Assembly (NCBI GenBank): GCA_029379225.1
Contig: JAQYWR010000042.1
Coordinates: forward strand, 1-64,000
Reading direction: 5' to 3'
DNA length: 64,000 nucleotides
Source: Nostoc sp. S4
GTDB taxonomy: Bacteria > Cyanobacteriota > Cyanobacteriia > Cyanobacteriales > Nostocaceae
The notes below the pieces were generated by a model that was not told the DNA's origin, searched no databases, and saw only the letters and a list, made by a program, of their open reading frames with translations. The position numbers were made by a program, and so were the translations under genes. Within the stretch, counting starts at the first letter, position 1; each line of letters begins with the position of its first letter. Shown here in pieces: positions 36,960-46,465 of the stretch.

Positions 36960-37335
36960 TATGCACTTGCCTTCATTCACTTACTTCTAAGTATAAACAT
37001 CATTTTGAGGATGGATGTTGTTTGAAACAATACTCTCACTATTAAGATAATGTCAAAATTTTTACTATTCCTTTATGATTGATTACACAAAAATTTATAT
37101 AGATAATTTATTTAAATCAAAGCTACTTAATTATCAATTCAATATTTATACGTAATTAATTTTAAGTTCACAAAAACACAGAAATCAGCTTCAGACTAGT
37201 TTATAAAGCATAAAATATTAAAAAGTTTTGTATAAAAAAATAATTTTTTTGGATAAAAAGTTTAAAAATCTCGTAGAACTAAAGTAGTTTTGTCATAACT
37301 AGAAAATCAAAGTTATTCTTGGGTATTTAACAAAA
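36960..37335. other. intergenic region, AT-rich
   Basis: About 375 bases between divergent cell-wall-directed genes, strongly AT-rich from 37075 on. Promoters are expected. No repeat or small gene is seen. Confidence 0.5.
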
Positions 37336-37962
37336 ATGGCAAATAAAATACTACTTAGCCTGCAAGATTTAAAACCAGAATATCAGAGGCTTTGGGATAG
37401 CTGCGAAATTAAGCCAGATAAACTTAAAAGTACTCAAAACGTAGTTGCGAAAATCAGTGCAAATCGTCCTCGTTATGAAGCATTAGAGCAAAAAATTAAT
37501 GTGCCTTGGTACTTTGTTGCAGTCATCCATGATATGGAATCTTCTCTGAACTTTACCACACATCTGCACAACGGCGACTCGTTAAAAAAACGTACTATCC
37601 ACGAACCAAGTGGCAGACCACTAACCGACCCCAGCAACGGCTGGCAAGTGGGATATACATGGGAAGAAAGTGCGATTGATGCTTTGACAATCAAAGAATT
37701 TAATCAAGTCAAAGATTGGAGTTTGCCAGCACAGCTTTGGCAGCTAGAGAGATACAACGGTGTTGGTTATAGAAAGTATCATCCAGAAGTTCTCACACCT
37801 TATTTATGGTCAGGGACTAACCACTACAACAAAGGCAAGTATGTAGCTGATGCCAAATGGGATGCTAATGCAATTTCTGACCAAATTGGCATAGCAGCTT
37901 TACTAAAAGTTTTGATAAAAGAAGCAAATCTTAACATTCAAGAAGACGTAGCGATCGGGTGA
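37336..37962 (+). CDS. lysozyme-like (COG5526-type) cell-wall hydrolase
   Basis: 208 residues without signal peptide. The segment VPWYFVAVIHDMESSLNFTTHLHNGDSL, then RPLTDPSNGW and LWQLERYNGVGYRKYHP, resembles the lysozyme-family proteins (COG5526) found in phages and bacteria, with a Glu in HDMESS as likely catalytic acid. It probably cleaves peptidoglycan. It is divergent from the L,D-transpeptidase-like gene. Confidence 0.65.
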   Translation: MANKILLSLQDLKPEYQRLWDSCEIKPDKLKSTQNVVAKISANRPRYEALEQKINVPWYFVAVIHDMESSLNFTTHLHNGDSLKKRTIHEPSGRPLTDPSNGWQVGYTWEESAIDALTIKEFNQVKDWSLPAQLWQLERYNGVGYRKYHPEVLTPYLWSGTNHYNKGKYVADAKWDANAISDQIGIAALLKVLIKEANLNIQEDVAIG

Positions 37963-38061
37963 GAGGGAGAAGACGCAAAGAGGGAAGAGGAGGTAAAGGT
38001 AGGAGACACTGCAACGTACACAGGAAAGTGTCCCCGCGTCCCCCTGTCTTTACATTCTCAT

Positions 38062-39810
38062 TCACTTAATTCGCCGCTGGGCGTCTTGTCCATCCTGATA
38101 GACTAAAGTAGGCGTGGGTGTGGTTTGAGTCTGATAGGCATTTTTGATACCAACCCAATTACTGGCAATTGGCATTCGCCAACCAGTTCCAAAGGCGCGA
38201 TCGGTAATTTTTAAGCCGGGGGGTGCTTGTCGGCGTTTAAATTCAGCCCGCGCCACCATCTGAATTACTCGGTTTACAATGACACAATCGTGACCTGCTG
38301 CGACAATTTGGGCTGCTGATTGGTAATTGTGAATCAGGCGTTGTAAGATATCGTCTAAAATTTCGTAGGGCGGTAGAGAGTCTCGATCTAGTTGACCTGG
38401 TTTGAGTTCGGCGCTAGGTGCTTTAGTCAAGACGTTGTTAGGGATGATTTCGTTATTTTGATTTAACCAGTGGCAAAGTGAATAAACGCGGGTTTTAGGA
38501 ACATCTGCAATTACTGCTAAGCCGCCATTCATATCGCCGTAGAGAGTACAGTAACCGACCGCCATTTCTGACTTGTTACCGGTAGATAAAAGAAGATAGC
38601 CAAATTTGTTAGCGATCGCCATTAATAAATTACCCCGAATCCGGGATTGGATATTTTCCTCTGCCAGTCCAAATTCTGTATCTGCAAACAAATTGGCTAA
38701 GGTTTTATCAAAGCCTTGCATTAATTCGCCAATTGGTAAAATATCAGTTTTAATTCCCAAATTTTCAGCCAATGCCAAAGCATCGCTAATAGAATGTTCG
38801 GAACTATAAGGCGAAGGCATGAGAACACCCAAGACATTTTCTTTACCGAGTGCAGCAGTGGCGATCGCTGCTACTAGTGCCGAATCAATCCCGCCACTCA
38901 GACCCAAAACTACTTTAGAAAAGCGACACTTGCGGGCATAATCTCGTACTCCCAAAACCAAAGCTTGCCAGATTTCTTCATCTTCTGACTCATATACAGG
39001 TGCTAGAGAACTCAGTTGCAAATCTCGCACCGCCTCGTCAAATTCAATCGCTAATAAATCAGCTTCAAAACCACGGGCGCGACAAATAATTTCACCTTGG
39101 CGATTTAAGGCAAAACTACGACCATCAAAAATTAAATCATCATTTCCCCCAACCTGGTTAGCATAAATAATCGGTTGTTGGAAACGCACTGCGCTATACT
39201 TGAGCATTGTTTCACGAAACTGTTGCTTGCCCGCAGTATAAGGAGAAGCAGACAAATTCACAATTAAATCTACACCCAGAATTGCTAAATCAGCAATCGG
39301 ATTTACTGCATAAGTACGTTTGCCCCAGAATTCCTCATCATTCCATAAATCTTCGCAAATAGTGACGCCAATATTGATATTATCTAAGGTGAAATAATTT
39401 GCTTGCAAGCCTGGATCGAAATAACGGCGTTCATCAAATACATCGTAAGTAGGCAAAAGTCGCTTGTGAAAAACTTGTTTGACTTCACTATTTTCTAGCA
39501 AAGCTATGCTGTTAAATAAACTTTTACCACCATTGATATGTGCATTAACATTTTGTTCAACAGTTCCTACCAACACCGCTAAATTTGCTGGTAAATCCTG
39601 AGCTAAGTTTTGTAAAGTTATATTCATAGCTTCTACAAAACTAGGATTGAGTAATAAATCTCGTGGTGGATACCCACACAAAGAAAGTTCTGGTGTCAGC
39701 AACAAACGCGCACCGCCAGATGCAGCACGTTGTGCCGCTTCTAGGATTTTTTGGGCATTTCCTAGTAAATCACCAATTGTCGGATTAATTTGAGCGATCG
39801 CAATTTTCAT
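38062..39810 (-). CDS. nadE: NAD+ synthase, glutamine-dependent
   Basis: 582 residues. The N-terminal nitrilase-type glutaminase domain carries Glu (LTPELSLCGYPPRDLL), Lys (HKRLLPTYDVFDERRYF) and Cys (VTICEDLWND). The C-terminal synthetase domain carries the ATP pyrophosphatase loop VLGLSGGIDSALVAA. It amidates nicotinate adenine dinucleotide to NAD+, the last step of the pathway. It is last in the pncB-nadD-nrtR-nadE run. Confidence 0.96.
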   Translation of the reverse strand: MKIAIAQINPTIGDLLGNAQKILEAAQRAASGGARLLLTPELSLCGYPPRDLLLNPSFVEAMNITLQNLAQDLPANLAVLVGTVEQNVNAHINGGKSLFNSIALLENSEVKQVFHKRLLPTYDVFDERRYFDPGLQANYFTLDNINIGVTICEDLWNDEEFWGKRTYAVNPIADLAILGVDLIVNLSASPYTAGKQQFRETMLKYSAVRFQQPIIYANQVGGNDDLIFDGRSFALNRQGEIICRARGFEADLLAIEFDEAVRDLQLSSLAPVYESEDEEIWQALVLGVRDYARKCRFSKVVLGLSGGIDSALVAAIATAALGKENVLGVLMPSPYSSEHSISDALALAENLGIKTDILPIGELMQGFDKTLANLFADTEFGLAEENIQSRIRGNLLMAIANKFGYLLLSTGNKSEMAVGYCTLYGDMNGGLAVIADVPKTRVYSLCHWLNQNNEIIPNNVLTKAPSAELKPGQLDRDSLPPYEILDDILQRLIHNYQSAAQIVAAGHDCVIVNRVIQMVARAEFKRRQAPPGLKITDRAFGTGWRMPIASNWVGIKNAYQTQTTPTPTLVYQDGQDAQRRIK

Positions 39811-39827
39811 ATTAGTTATTAGTTATT

Positions 39828-39879
39828 GGGGATGGGGGATGGGGGGATGAGGGGATGGGGAGATGGGGAGATGGGGAGA
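39828..39879. repeat. G-rich heptamer repeat, GATGGGG type
   Basis: About seven imperfect tandem units of GATGGGG-like sequence on the plus strand, with many G4-G6 runs, lying between nrtR and nadE. Similar heptamers are widespread in heterocystous cyanobacteria. A G-quadruplex could form in the DNA strand that is not transcribed into this mRNA as G. Confidence 0.75.
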
Positions 39880-39953
39880 ATAATTCCTAACTCCTCACTC
39901 AATACTCTTAATTCCTAACTTGTCAGTCAACAGTCAACTGTTAACAGTCATCA

Positions 39954-40700
39954 TTAAATAAACACCAAAGGTTTATCCTTCAAGGGCGCAAAAGCTTCGG
40001 CATCAAACTTATATAAACTAGCCGGACGACCAGCACCCCGCGAGACTTTAATTCCGGTATCGGATAAAAAACCTAACTTGAGTAAACGCGCCCGAAAATT
40101 AGAATAATCAGAAAAATTGTCACCTAAAACTGTGGTGTATAACTGATATAAATCATTTAAGGTGAACATTTCTGGCAACACTTCAAAAGCTACCGGACTA
40201 TACTCCAATTTATTCCGCAAACGCCTATGTCCATAGGTCAAAATTTCATTATGATCGAAAGCTAATTGGGGAACTTGTTTAACCGGATACCAGGCTATAC
40301 CCGTGACGCGATCGGCAATCAATTCGGCTTCTTCAAATCGCACAAGGGCAAAATAACTAACCGATAGATAACGCACACCATAGCTATCGGTTGCTTCCCG
40401 CGGGTCGCGATTCGGCCCTCCAAAGGTATAAAGTTGTTCCAAATACAGGTTATTGACCTTAATTTTCTCTGCCATAATGCGATATGCGGCATCTTCTAAA
40501 GACTCTCCTCGACGCACCAAAGTACCCGGAAGACTCCAATGATTTAAAAATGGTTCTTGCTGTCGCATTACTAACAGAACTAACAGCCGATTTTGTGCAG
40601 TATCTACAGAAAAAATTACATTATCAACACCAACCTTGAAATCGGCCAAAGGTTGTTGGTTTAGCGGAGTTGAAATCTTTTTTTGCTGGCGTCCTGGCAT
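39954..40700 (-). CDS. nrtR: NrtR-type transcriptional regulator of NAD metabolism (Nudix plus winged helix)
   Basis: 248 residues. The Nudix-like domain (FKVGVDNVIFSVD..., SLPGTLVRRGESLEDAAYRIMAEK) has an altered Nudix box lacking the usual double Glu, as expected of NrtR, where it acts as an ADP-ribose sensor rather than hydrolase. A C-terminal winged helix (FTLNDLYQLYTTVLGDNFSDYSNFRARLLKLGFL) binds DNA. Its gene overlaps nadD by 40 bases and is flanked by pncB, nadD and nadE. The palindrome at 42744 is its probable site. Confidence 0.85.
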   Translation of the reverse strand: MPGRQQKKISTPLNQQPLADFKVGVDNVIFSVDTAQNRLLVLLVMRQQEPFLNHWSLPGTLVRRGESLEDAAYRIMAEKIKVNNLYLEQLYTFGGPNRDPREATDSYGVRYLSVSYFALVRFEEAELIADRVTGIAWYPVKQVPQLAFDHNEILTYGHRRLRNKLEYSPVAFEVLPEMFTLNDLYQLYTTVLGDNFSDYSNFRARLLKLGFLSDTGIKVSRGAGRPASLYKFDAEAFAPLKDKPLVFI

Positions 40701-41257
40701 TTGTATAAATGCTCTCGATTAATATAAGCAACTACAGGGGGAGTCAGGGCTTGGGAATCTCCATGTTCGCGGTAGGCTGTTGAGGAAATATCTAAACCAG
40801 TTAGACTGGCGATCGCCATCTTGCCTCCCAATTGCACTACCTCCAAACTAGACTCATCTATTGCATATCCCGGTCGCGGTACAATCAATAGTTGCACTTC
40901 CTGTAACAAATCTTCAATGCGATACCAATTTGGTAGCTGAGTCAGTAAATCTGAACCAATTACTAAAGTTAATTCAACGTTCTCACCCCAATGTAATTTG
41001 GCTTTCTCCACTGTTTCCAGCGTTCTCAAGCTACTCAATTCTTGCTCCAAAGCAATATTGTGCCGTGGTGCGTCTATATCCGCAATTAACAATTGCAGCA
41101 TTGCCGCCCGATGCTCTAAAGGTGTTTGATGGGACTTAAATGGATTATCCGCTGCCCAAACCGCTACTCGGTCGTAACGCTCAGACAACCAACCCAGAAT
41201 TTCCTGATGTCCAGTAGTTGGCGGATCGGCACTAGTTCCAAATAAAGCAATTCTCAT
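40661..41257 (-). CDS. nadD: nicotinate-nucleotide adenylyltransferase
   Basis: 198 residues. It adenylates nicotinate mononucleotide. The nucleotidyltransferase start IALFGTSADPPTTGHQEIL has TTGH where HxGH is usual, a change I recall in other cyanobacterial copies. AADNPFKSHQTPLEHRAAML and the C-terminal ISSTAYRE (ISSTxxR) are intact. It begins 47 bases after pncB and overlaps nrtR. Confidence 0.88.
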   Translation of the reverse strand: MRIALFGTSADPPTTGHQEILGWLSERYDRVAVWAADNPFKSHQTPLEHRAAMLQLLIADIDAPRHNIALEQELSSLRTLETVEKAKLHWGENVELTLVIGSDLLTQLPNWYRIEDLLQEVQLLIVPRPGYAIDESSLEVVQLGGKMAIASLTGLDISSTAYREHGDSQALTPPVVAYINREHLYKCQDASKKRFQLR

Positions 41258-41304
41258 AGTAATTCGTAATTTGTAATTAAGACATACTCAAAGAGTATTT
41301 TTAT

Positions 41305-42714
41305 TTAGTGTGTTTTCTGTGCCTGTGCGATTCGTTTTTTAGTTTCCTCTGTCAACTCTTGCAGTGCGGCAGAAATTTCTACTTCTATAGCCACAGGACG
41401 ATCTAAGCGCCGTGTCTGTTGTGGCAAACTGGCAACTGAGGCAGCAGTACGCTGACGAATTGTTTCTAAAGTCTCGGACGGTTGCAACTGTTTACCTTGC
41501 TGGACTACCAACTGTAATAATGGTTGTTCCAAAGAACTTTCACCTAAAAGTCCCAACCTGTCTGCTTTTACCTTACCTCCCATCAACGAGCGAAAAATCT
41601 GCTTGCGTCCTGGATAAGTTATCTTGCCACTCGACTGCTTCATTACTGGGATGCCGTCAATGTCTACAAGTTTATAAACTCCATTTATGGGAGAACCTGT
41701 AACTAATCGCGTTCCCAGTCCGTAACCATCAATTTCAGCCCCAGCAGCTTTAAGTCTGGCAATTTCCCACTCATCCAAATCACCACTAGCAAAAATTGTC
41801 ACACCAGGAAGTAGCGATCGCACTTGTTTTGATAAGGTAATTAAGTCTCCTGAGTCCAATCTCACTCCTGTTAATTGCATTTCCCCAGAATTTACTTTTG
41901 CGGCTAAGCGTTGGGCAGCAGCAATGGTATCGTAGGTATCAATCAACAATGGCGCACCCGGAAAATATCGATGAAATGCACTAAAGGCTTGTTCTTCAGT
42001 ACCTTCTGTTGCTGACAGCGCCATCACTAAGGCGTGTGCCATCGTACCACTTGGCTTTTGTCCCAGTTGTAGCGCTGCTAACACATTGGAAGTAGAATCC
42101 AATCCACCAGCCAACGCCGCCCGCGCCGCCCACAAAGATGCTTGGGGACTAAATGCCCGTCTTGTACCAAATTCTAAAAGTGTTGCTGACTCTCCAGCGA
42201 CATCCCGCAAGCGTGCTGCTTTTGTGGCAATTAAAGTTTGGTAATTAATAGTATTTAGCAGATAAGTTTCGACTAGTTGTGCTTGCCAAAGCGGTGCTTC
42301 AACGCGTAATAGTGGTTGATTGGCAAATACAGCTGTCCCTTCTGGGACTGCCCAAACATCGCCAGTAAACTTGCCTTCGGCTAACAACGACCAAAAGCGA
42401 TCGCTTGCCCCAGCAAAAATTCCTGTCGCTTGTAAGGCAACAATTTGCGATGAATTAAAGCGAAATTTTTCTAAATATGCCAACGCCTGCGCCAAACCCA
42501 TTGCAATTAAATAACCAAAATTAGGAGGCAAGCGTCTGACAGACAACTCAAAGCTTGCCCGTCGTTGTTCTATACCTTCGCCTATGTAACAAGCCGCCAT
42601 CGTCAGCTGGTAAAGGTCAGTCAGCAAACTGTAGTCATCCGCACATAGGTTTAGTTCCTGATTCTGCTGGGTCTGCTGCTTATTTATATAGTCTAAATCT
42701 GAGAAAGTTGTCAT
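41305..42714 (-). CDS. pncB: nicotinate phosphoribosyltransferase
   Basis: 469 residues. It converts nicotinate and PRPP to nicotinate mononucleotide, the salvage entry to NAD. The N-terminal DDYSLLTDLYQLTMAACYI, FGTRRAFSPQASL, the GTMAHALV His region and FASGDLDEWEI are typical of the family. It heads the NAD operon behind the 29-bp palindrome. Confidence 0.94.
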   Translation of the reverse strand: MTTFSDLDYINKQQTQQNQELNLCADDYSLLTDLYQLTMAACYIGEGIEQRRASFELSVRRLPPNFGYLIAMGLAQALAYLEKFRFNSSQIVALQATGIFAGASDRFWSLLAEGKFTGDVWAVPEGTAVFANQPLLRVEAPLWQAQLVETYLLNTINYQTLIATKAARLRDVAGESATLLEFGTRRAFSPQASLWAARAALAGGLDSTSNVLAALQLGQKPSGTMAHALVMALSATEGTEEQAFSAFHRYFPGAPLLIDTYDTIAAAQRLAAKVNSGEMQLTGVRLDSGDLITLSKQVRSLLPGVTIFASGDLDEWEIARLKAAGAEIDGYGLGTRLVTGSPINGVYKLVDIDGIPVMKQSSGKITYPGRKQIFRSLMGGKVKADRLGLLGESSLEQPLLQLVVQQGKQLQPSETLETIRQRTAASVASLPQQTRRLDRPVAIEVEISAALQELTEETKKRIAQAQKTH

Positions 42715-42743
42715 GCTAGAGCTTCCTTATAAGAACGCTTCTT

Positions 42744-42772
42744 TTATTTATGGTAATATTTACCATAAATAA
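42744..42772. promoter_or_regulatory. NrtR operator-like perfect palindrome
   Basis: The arms TTATTTATGGTAA and TTACCATAAATAA are perfect inverted 13-mers around a TAT centre, 30 bases upstream of the pncB start codon. Position, symmetry and the presence of nrtR in the operon make a NrtR operator the best reading. Confidence 0.75.
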
Positions 42773-43055
42773 TGTCAACTCCCAGCGAATATACTTCAGC
42801 GATTACTCTATAAGCATGAATCTACAGGCAGATTTATATTAACTTTATTAATTATTTAATATTTTTTAATAGTGATAGCTCTAAATAATTAAGTAGATAT
42901 AATTAAACATGAAGATAGTAATTCCTAGTTAAATTAGCTGGGGTCTAAATCCCCAACTAATTTAAGACCATCAATTTAAAAATTTTGTAGGCAACTTAAA
43001 CCCTAAAATTGCGAATTAGTTAAATAAAATGGTGCAAGATATCAGCAAAGAAAAC
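42773..43055. other. intergenic region between cell-wall gene and NAD operon
   Basis: AT-rich, with one imperfect hairpin (TAGCTGGGG/CCCCAACTA, about 42935-42960) downstream of the leftward beta-lactamase-like gene. It could serve as that gene's terminator. No coding sequence is seen. Confidence 0.5.
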
Positions 43056-44522
43056 TTATACGAGTTCTTCTGTGACTACTCGGCGAAGAATTTCAGTGAC
43101 TTCCGCAGCCATCAGGGCATCAAGTTCAACAGTTTTACCTATAGCTTTTGCTCCACGTAAAGTCATGCATAAAGTTCTAAGTTTGCTGGGTTTGTTACTT
43201 GACTTTTGAAGTTCATCAATAAACTGCATAAAGGCAACATAGACTATTTCAGTTTTATTCCTGGTATTGCTATCTCCATTGCCCAATTTAGAGATAATTA
43301 CTGGAGATTTGATTACACTTTGCAAGCCCAACCTTTTGATGGCAGCATCAGCATAACGAGCCTTATCTGTACCCATAGCTTTGACAACAGTTTTCAGACT
43401 GTGCCACTGTGCGCCAGGTAGCCGTGCCTCCTGGGAAATATGATGGTGCCATCCCAAAAGCGAAATAAATCTAGTCAGATCGTATGCTGAGACATGATTC
43501 TCGCCATTGTGATCTACTGATGTACCTGTAAGCAGAATTTCTTCTGTTATTTGTTTAAGTAACTTTGGTTCCTCAATCAAAGGAGGGTCATGGTATTTCC
43601 CACGAAAAATCAAATCCTGATTTCCTGTTATATTCTTTACCCAGGTTTCTAAATCTTTAGGGGTTTGAAATTGCTTAAACATAGCAGCTACAGCATTAGA
43701 AGTTCCTATCTTTTCTTGATAGCTAATAACGTCTGTTACTAAATCATAAAAAGGATGAGTAGCAATCATAGTTTTCTCGATTTCAATATGAGAAAACTTT
43801 TGATTTGCTAGCGATACTGTATTCAGAATAGGAATGATTTTAGTAGCACTCCAGAACTGAGTTTTTTCCTGGGCATGTTTGCCTAACCAATGTACTTTTA
43901 TTTCTTCATCCACAAAGCTGCCGATGCAGATACAAGCTTGTGTGATGTCGTCGTTAAGAAAATTAAGACTTTGCTCATCAATTTCAGAGTCAGGATATAT
44001 ACCAATCTTTGGATAAGATTTAAATGTTATTGTTGTACCAGTGTTTGAAAGTACGGTTTTATTCCCTAAAGAAACTAGGTTTTGACCATCAGGTTTTACT
44101 TGCAAACGTTCTGCATATTGTCCGATTTCTGCTTCGTATGGTGAGTTATTAATACCCCGGTCTAAAAATGCAACTTTGTCATTTTTCTTGAACGCTTTGC
44201 CTTCGGCGAGGAAATGACTTAAGACTTGACCTCTGTTTTTAGCATTTTCTAAGGTAAAGGGTAGCACCGGAAAATTGAGCAGTTTCTGGGCAAAGATGCC
44301 ATCGAACTGACCAGTATTCATGTTGTTAATGTTCAGAAAATTACAAAATTCAACGAGTCCAGCCTCAGTGCGTTGCCCATAATCACCATCTATGAGAAGT
44401 CCACCTGGGTATAAACCTAGTAAGTTGAGCTTTGTTTGTATCTGCTTGAGTAATTCTTGGTCATTCTTAAGTTGATTCAAATTGATGACTTTTTGATTAT
44501 TGATAATTTCTTCAAGCTTCAT
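43056..44522 (-). CDS. peptidoglycan-binding protein with serine-hydrolase (beta-lactamase/PBP-like) domain
   Basis: About 488 residues. The N-terminal peptidoglycan-binding-like repeat reads LLKQIQTKLNLLGLYPGGLLIDGDYGQRTEAGLVEF. The C-terminal region contains FWSATKIIPILNTVSLA, a good SxxK motif with catalytic Ser. HVSAYDLTRFISLL resembles SxY/SxN, and SKLGNGDS is a candidate for KTG. This suggests a penicillin-recognising enzyme such as a carboxypeptidase. No signal peptide is visible. It is followed in the same direction by two more cell-wall enzymes upstream. Confidence 0.65.
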   Translation of the reverse strand: MKLEEIINNQKVINLNQLKNDQELLKQIQTKLNLLGLYPGGLLIDGDYGQRTEAGLVEFCNFLNINNMNTGQFDGIFAQKLLNFPVLPFTLENAKNRGQVLSHFLAEGKAFKKNDKVAFLDRGINNSPYEAEIGQYAERLQVKPDGQNLVSLGNKTVLSNTGTTITFKSYPKIGIYPDSEIDEQSLNFLNDDITQACICIGSFVDEEIKVHWLGKHAQEKTQFWSATKIIPILNTVSLANQKFSHIEIEKTMIATHPFYDLVTDVISYQEKIGTSNAVAAMFKQFQTPKDLETWVKNITGNQDLIFRGKYHDPPLIEEPKLLKQITEEILLTGTSVDHNGENHVSAYDLTRFISLLGWHHHISQEARLPGAQWHSLKTVVKAMGTDKARYADAAIKRLGLQSVIKSPVIISKLGNGDSNTRNKTEIVYVAFMQFIDELQKSSNKPSKLRTLCMTLRGAKAIGKTVELDALMAAEVTEILRRVVTEELV

Positions 44523-44627
44523 CAGACTACCTTTTAAATTCAAAAAAGTTATATGGATTGCCACAAAGTAAAAGAACTATGTTTGAAAGCTTCATTGATA
44601 TCTGCCACAAACAATAGTACCTTTTTG

Positions 44628-45230
44628 TTAGATGTAATATTCACCTTTTTCAAAACGCTCTTTCACTTGTTGAATAGCTAAATTTGTCACCATTTGATAG
44701 TGGGGTTTATCCTGAAAACTTTGCCAATTTCCTCCCCATTCTAGACCTGCAAATAATCCCACTTCTGCTGCTTTATCGTACTGAGGAGACTCCCCTTGAT
44801 AATTTCCTTGAGAATCAAAAATGCCAATATCCCATGCAATGCCAAAATTATGATTACTCTGACCCCCCTTGGCATTAGTTACCTTAGACCCTGGCTGAGT
44901 TCTTCCCTTAGCATATAGAGCGTCTTGTTCAGCATAAGTTCGCGTACCAGAAATAATCCGAGCATTAATTCCTGCATCTTGTAAACGTTTGAGAAATTGT
45001 CTTGCAGCTTCTTGTGCCTTGGGATGCAGTGTAATAATATTACGTTCTGAGCGTTGATAGAATTTTCCATAGGATGCAGCAATTTGCTCAGATTTTTTAA
45101 GAAACTCGTCTTCTGCTGCGTCTGTTTTTGAACCCCAAATTCCATCAATTTTACCAGGGTTAAAACCCGCTGATTTCAAAAATCGCTGTAAAAACTTGAC
45201 ATCATCTTCAAATAGTTGTTGACTCATGAT
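44628..45230 (-). CDS. peptidoglycan-binding M15-type L-Ala-D-Glu/D-Ala carboxypeptidase
   Basis: About 200 residues. The N-terminal peptidoglycan-binding helix motif is FLQRFLKSAGFNPGKIDGIWGSKTDAAEDEFL. The peptidase M15 (VanY/endolysin-like) domain has the zinc ligands in SNHNFGIAWDIG and GGNWQSFQDKPHYQ. I choose the ATG at 45230 because it has a good ribosome site (GAGGAGAAAA) and the longer frame lies over the upstream gene. No signal peptide is seen, as in phage endolysins. Confidence 0.8.
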   Translation of the reverse strand: MMSQQLFEDDVKFLQRFLKSAGFNPGKIDGIWGSKTDAAEDEFLKKSEQIAASYGKFYQRSERNIITLHPKAQEAARQFLKRLQDAGINARIISGTRTYAEQDALYAKGRTQPGSKVTNAKGGQSNHNFGIAWDIGIFDSQGNYQGESPQYDKAAEVGLFAGLEWGGNWQSFQDKPHYQMVTNLAIQQVKERFEKGEYYI

Positions 45231-45259
45231 TTTCTCCTCAAAACAAATTGCTAAATTAG

Positions 45260-46465
45260 TTAAATATGTGAAAATTTGCTGTTTAATTTCGCTTGTTTTA
45301 GAGATGAATACATTGTTGAGGACATAGCAGCTTGATTCTCGCCACCGAGATGCCACCAATTCAAACCTTGAAGTTTTGTCCAGTCGCTAAAGTTATTCAC
45401 AAAGGATTTCAGTTTTTGCTCTGCCTTATCGCGTGCAATACCTTCTTCCCAATAAGCCTGACCTGCAACAATCAAAGGTTTCTGAGTAATATCGCGCCAA
45501 ACTTTCAGACAAAGACGCATATAAGAAGCAGGATTGTTTAAGGGATAATCTTGGGAGCTTGCTGAAGCAGCCTTGAGAAGTTGATCGGAAGGAAATGAAA
45601 ACCAGTAAACTTGAGGAGCAAAGTAATCTACATATTGCTCTGCCGTTTTCATCAGGTCAGGCTTATGCCAGATGATAAAACCATGAGTGCTCAGAGCAAC
45701 CTTAGCTGTATTTGATAGACCACTCCTTAATTTAGTGAAGAATTTTTTAATCTCCTCATTTGTCCAATTGGCTCCCCTAACTTCGTGTTCAATATCTGCA
45801 ATATAATGCTCAAGGTCAAAACGAGCCAAGGCATCAAGAGCTAACTTAGCTTCTTTGTCCACATCTGCTCCTTGACACCACCCCCATCCTGCTACATAAA
45901 TTCCAGCAGATTTTAATGCTTGAATTAAGGAACGAGTTGGTTCTAAATCATATATCTCACTTTTGTCATGAATACGAATCCAGGCGTGTTGCATATCAAG
46001 TTCCTGCATAGCTGCTGCAACTTTTCCCGGAGAGCCGTATCGCTGAATCACTTCCTCAGGCTCATAGATAAATGTTCCATGTCCTGACATTGCTTTGGGA
46101 GGTTGATTGCTTGATACAGCCTGATACTGTGAATCCAACCAAAGTTTGATCTCTTGGCGTGTGTTGAGATCGCATTCTCCGTTAATCTGTCCTGGATACG
46201 TTATTTGAACTGTGATAATTGTTCCATTTTGAAGTCGTTGATTATTGCTTGCTGTTTGTTGAAAATCTTTGAGTGCCTTAGCAGTTTTATCACCAAAATT
46301 TCCATCTATTGAACCTGGCGAAAATCCCAAATTCTGCAAATCTTTTTGCAGGTCAACCACATAATTATCGGGAACATTAGCCTTTTTGTTATATCTTTGT
46401 TCCCCAGTTTGATCGATACAGCCTTTTTTCAGTAGGATTGCATTATCTTCTAAATATGACATCAT
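45260..46465 (-). CDS. peptidoglycan-binding protein with TIM-barrel glycosidase-like domain
   Basis: 401 residues. A peptidoglycan-binding-like domain (VVDLQKDLQNLGFSPGSIDGNFGDKTAKALKDFQ) is at about 35-70. From about residue 150 a TIM-barrel-like region follows: MQHAWIRIHDKSEIYDLEPTRS, KSAGIYVAGWGWCQGADVDKEA, HYIADIEHEV with acidic pair, YFAPQVYWFSFP, and GLNWWHLGG. The acidic strand ends suggest a glycoside hydrolase acting on glycan strands, but I cannot name the family. No signal peptide is visible. Confidence 0.65.
   Translation of the reverse strand: MMSYLEDNAILLKKGCIDQTGEQRYNKKANVPDNYVVDLQKDLQNLGFSPGSIDGNFGDKTAKALKDFQQTASNNQRLQNGTIITVQITYPGQINGECDLNTRQEIKLWLDSQYQAVSSNQPPKAMSGHGTFIYEPEEVIQRYGSPGKVAAAMQELDMQHAWIRIHDKSEIYDLEPTRSLIQALKSAGIYVAGWGWCQGADVDKEAKLALDALARFDLEHYIADIEHEVRGANWTNEEIKKFFTKLRSGLSNTAKVALSTHGFIIWHKPDLMKTAEQYVDYFAPQVYWFSFPSDQLLKAASASSQDYPLNNPASYMRLCLKVWRDITQKPLIVAGQAYWEEGIARDKAEQKLKSFVNNFSDWTKLQGLNWWHLGGENQAAMSSTMYSSLKQAKLNSKFSHI

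Noticed and set aside
42715-42780. Riboswitch before pncB
   Set aside because: The only structure is a DNA-operator-like perfect palindrome; no NAD or nicotinate riboswitch core is recognisable.
36066-46465. Prophage
   Set aside because: Lysin-like proteins occur, but there are no terminase, capsid, portal or tail genes, and NAD housekeeping genes lie in the middle.
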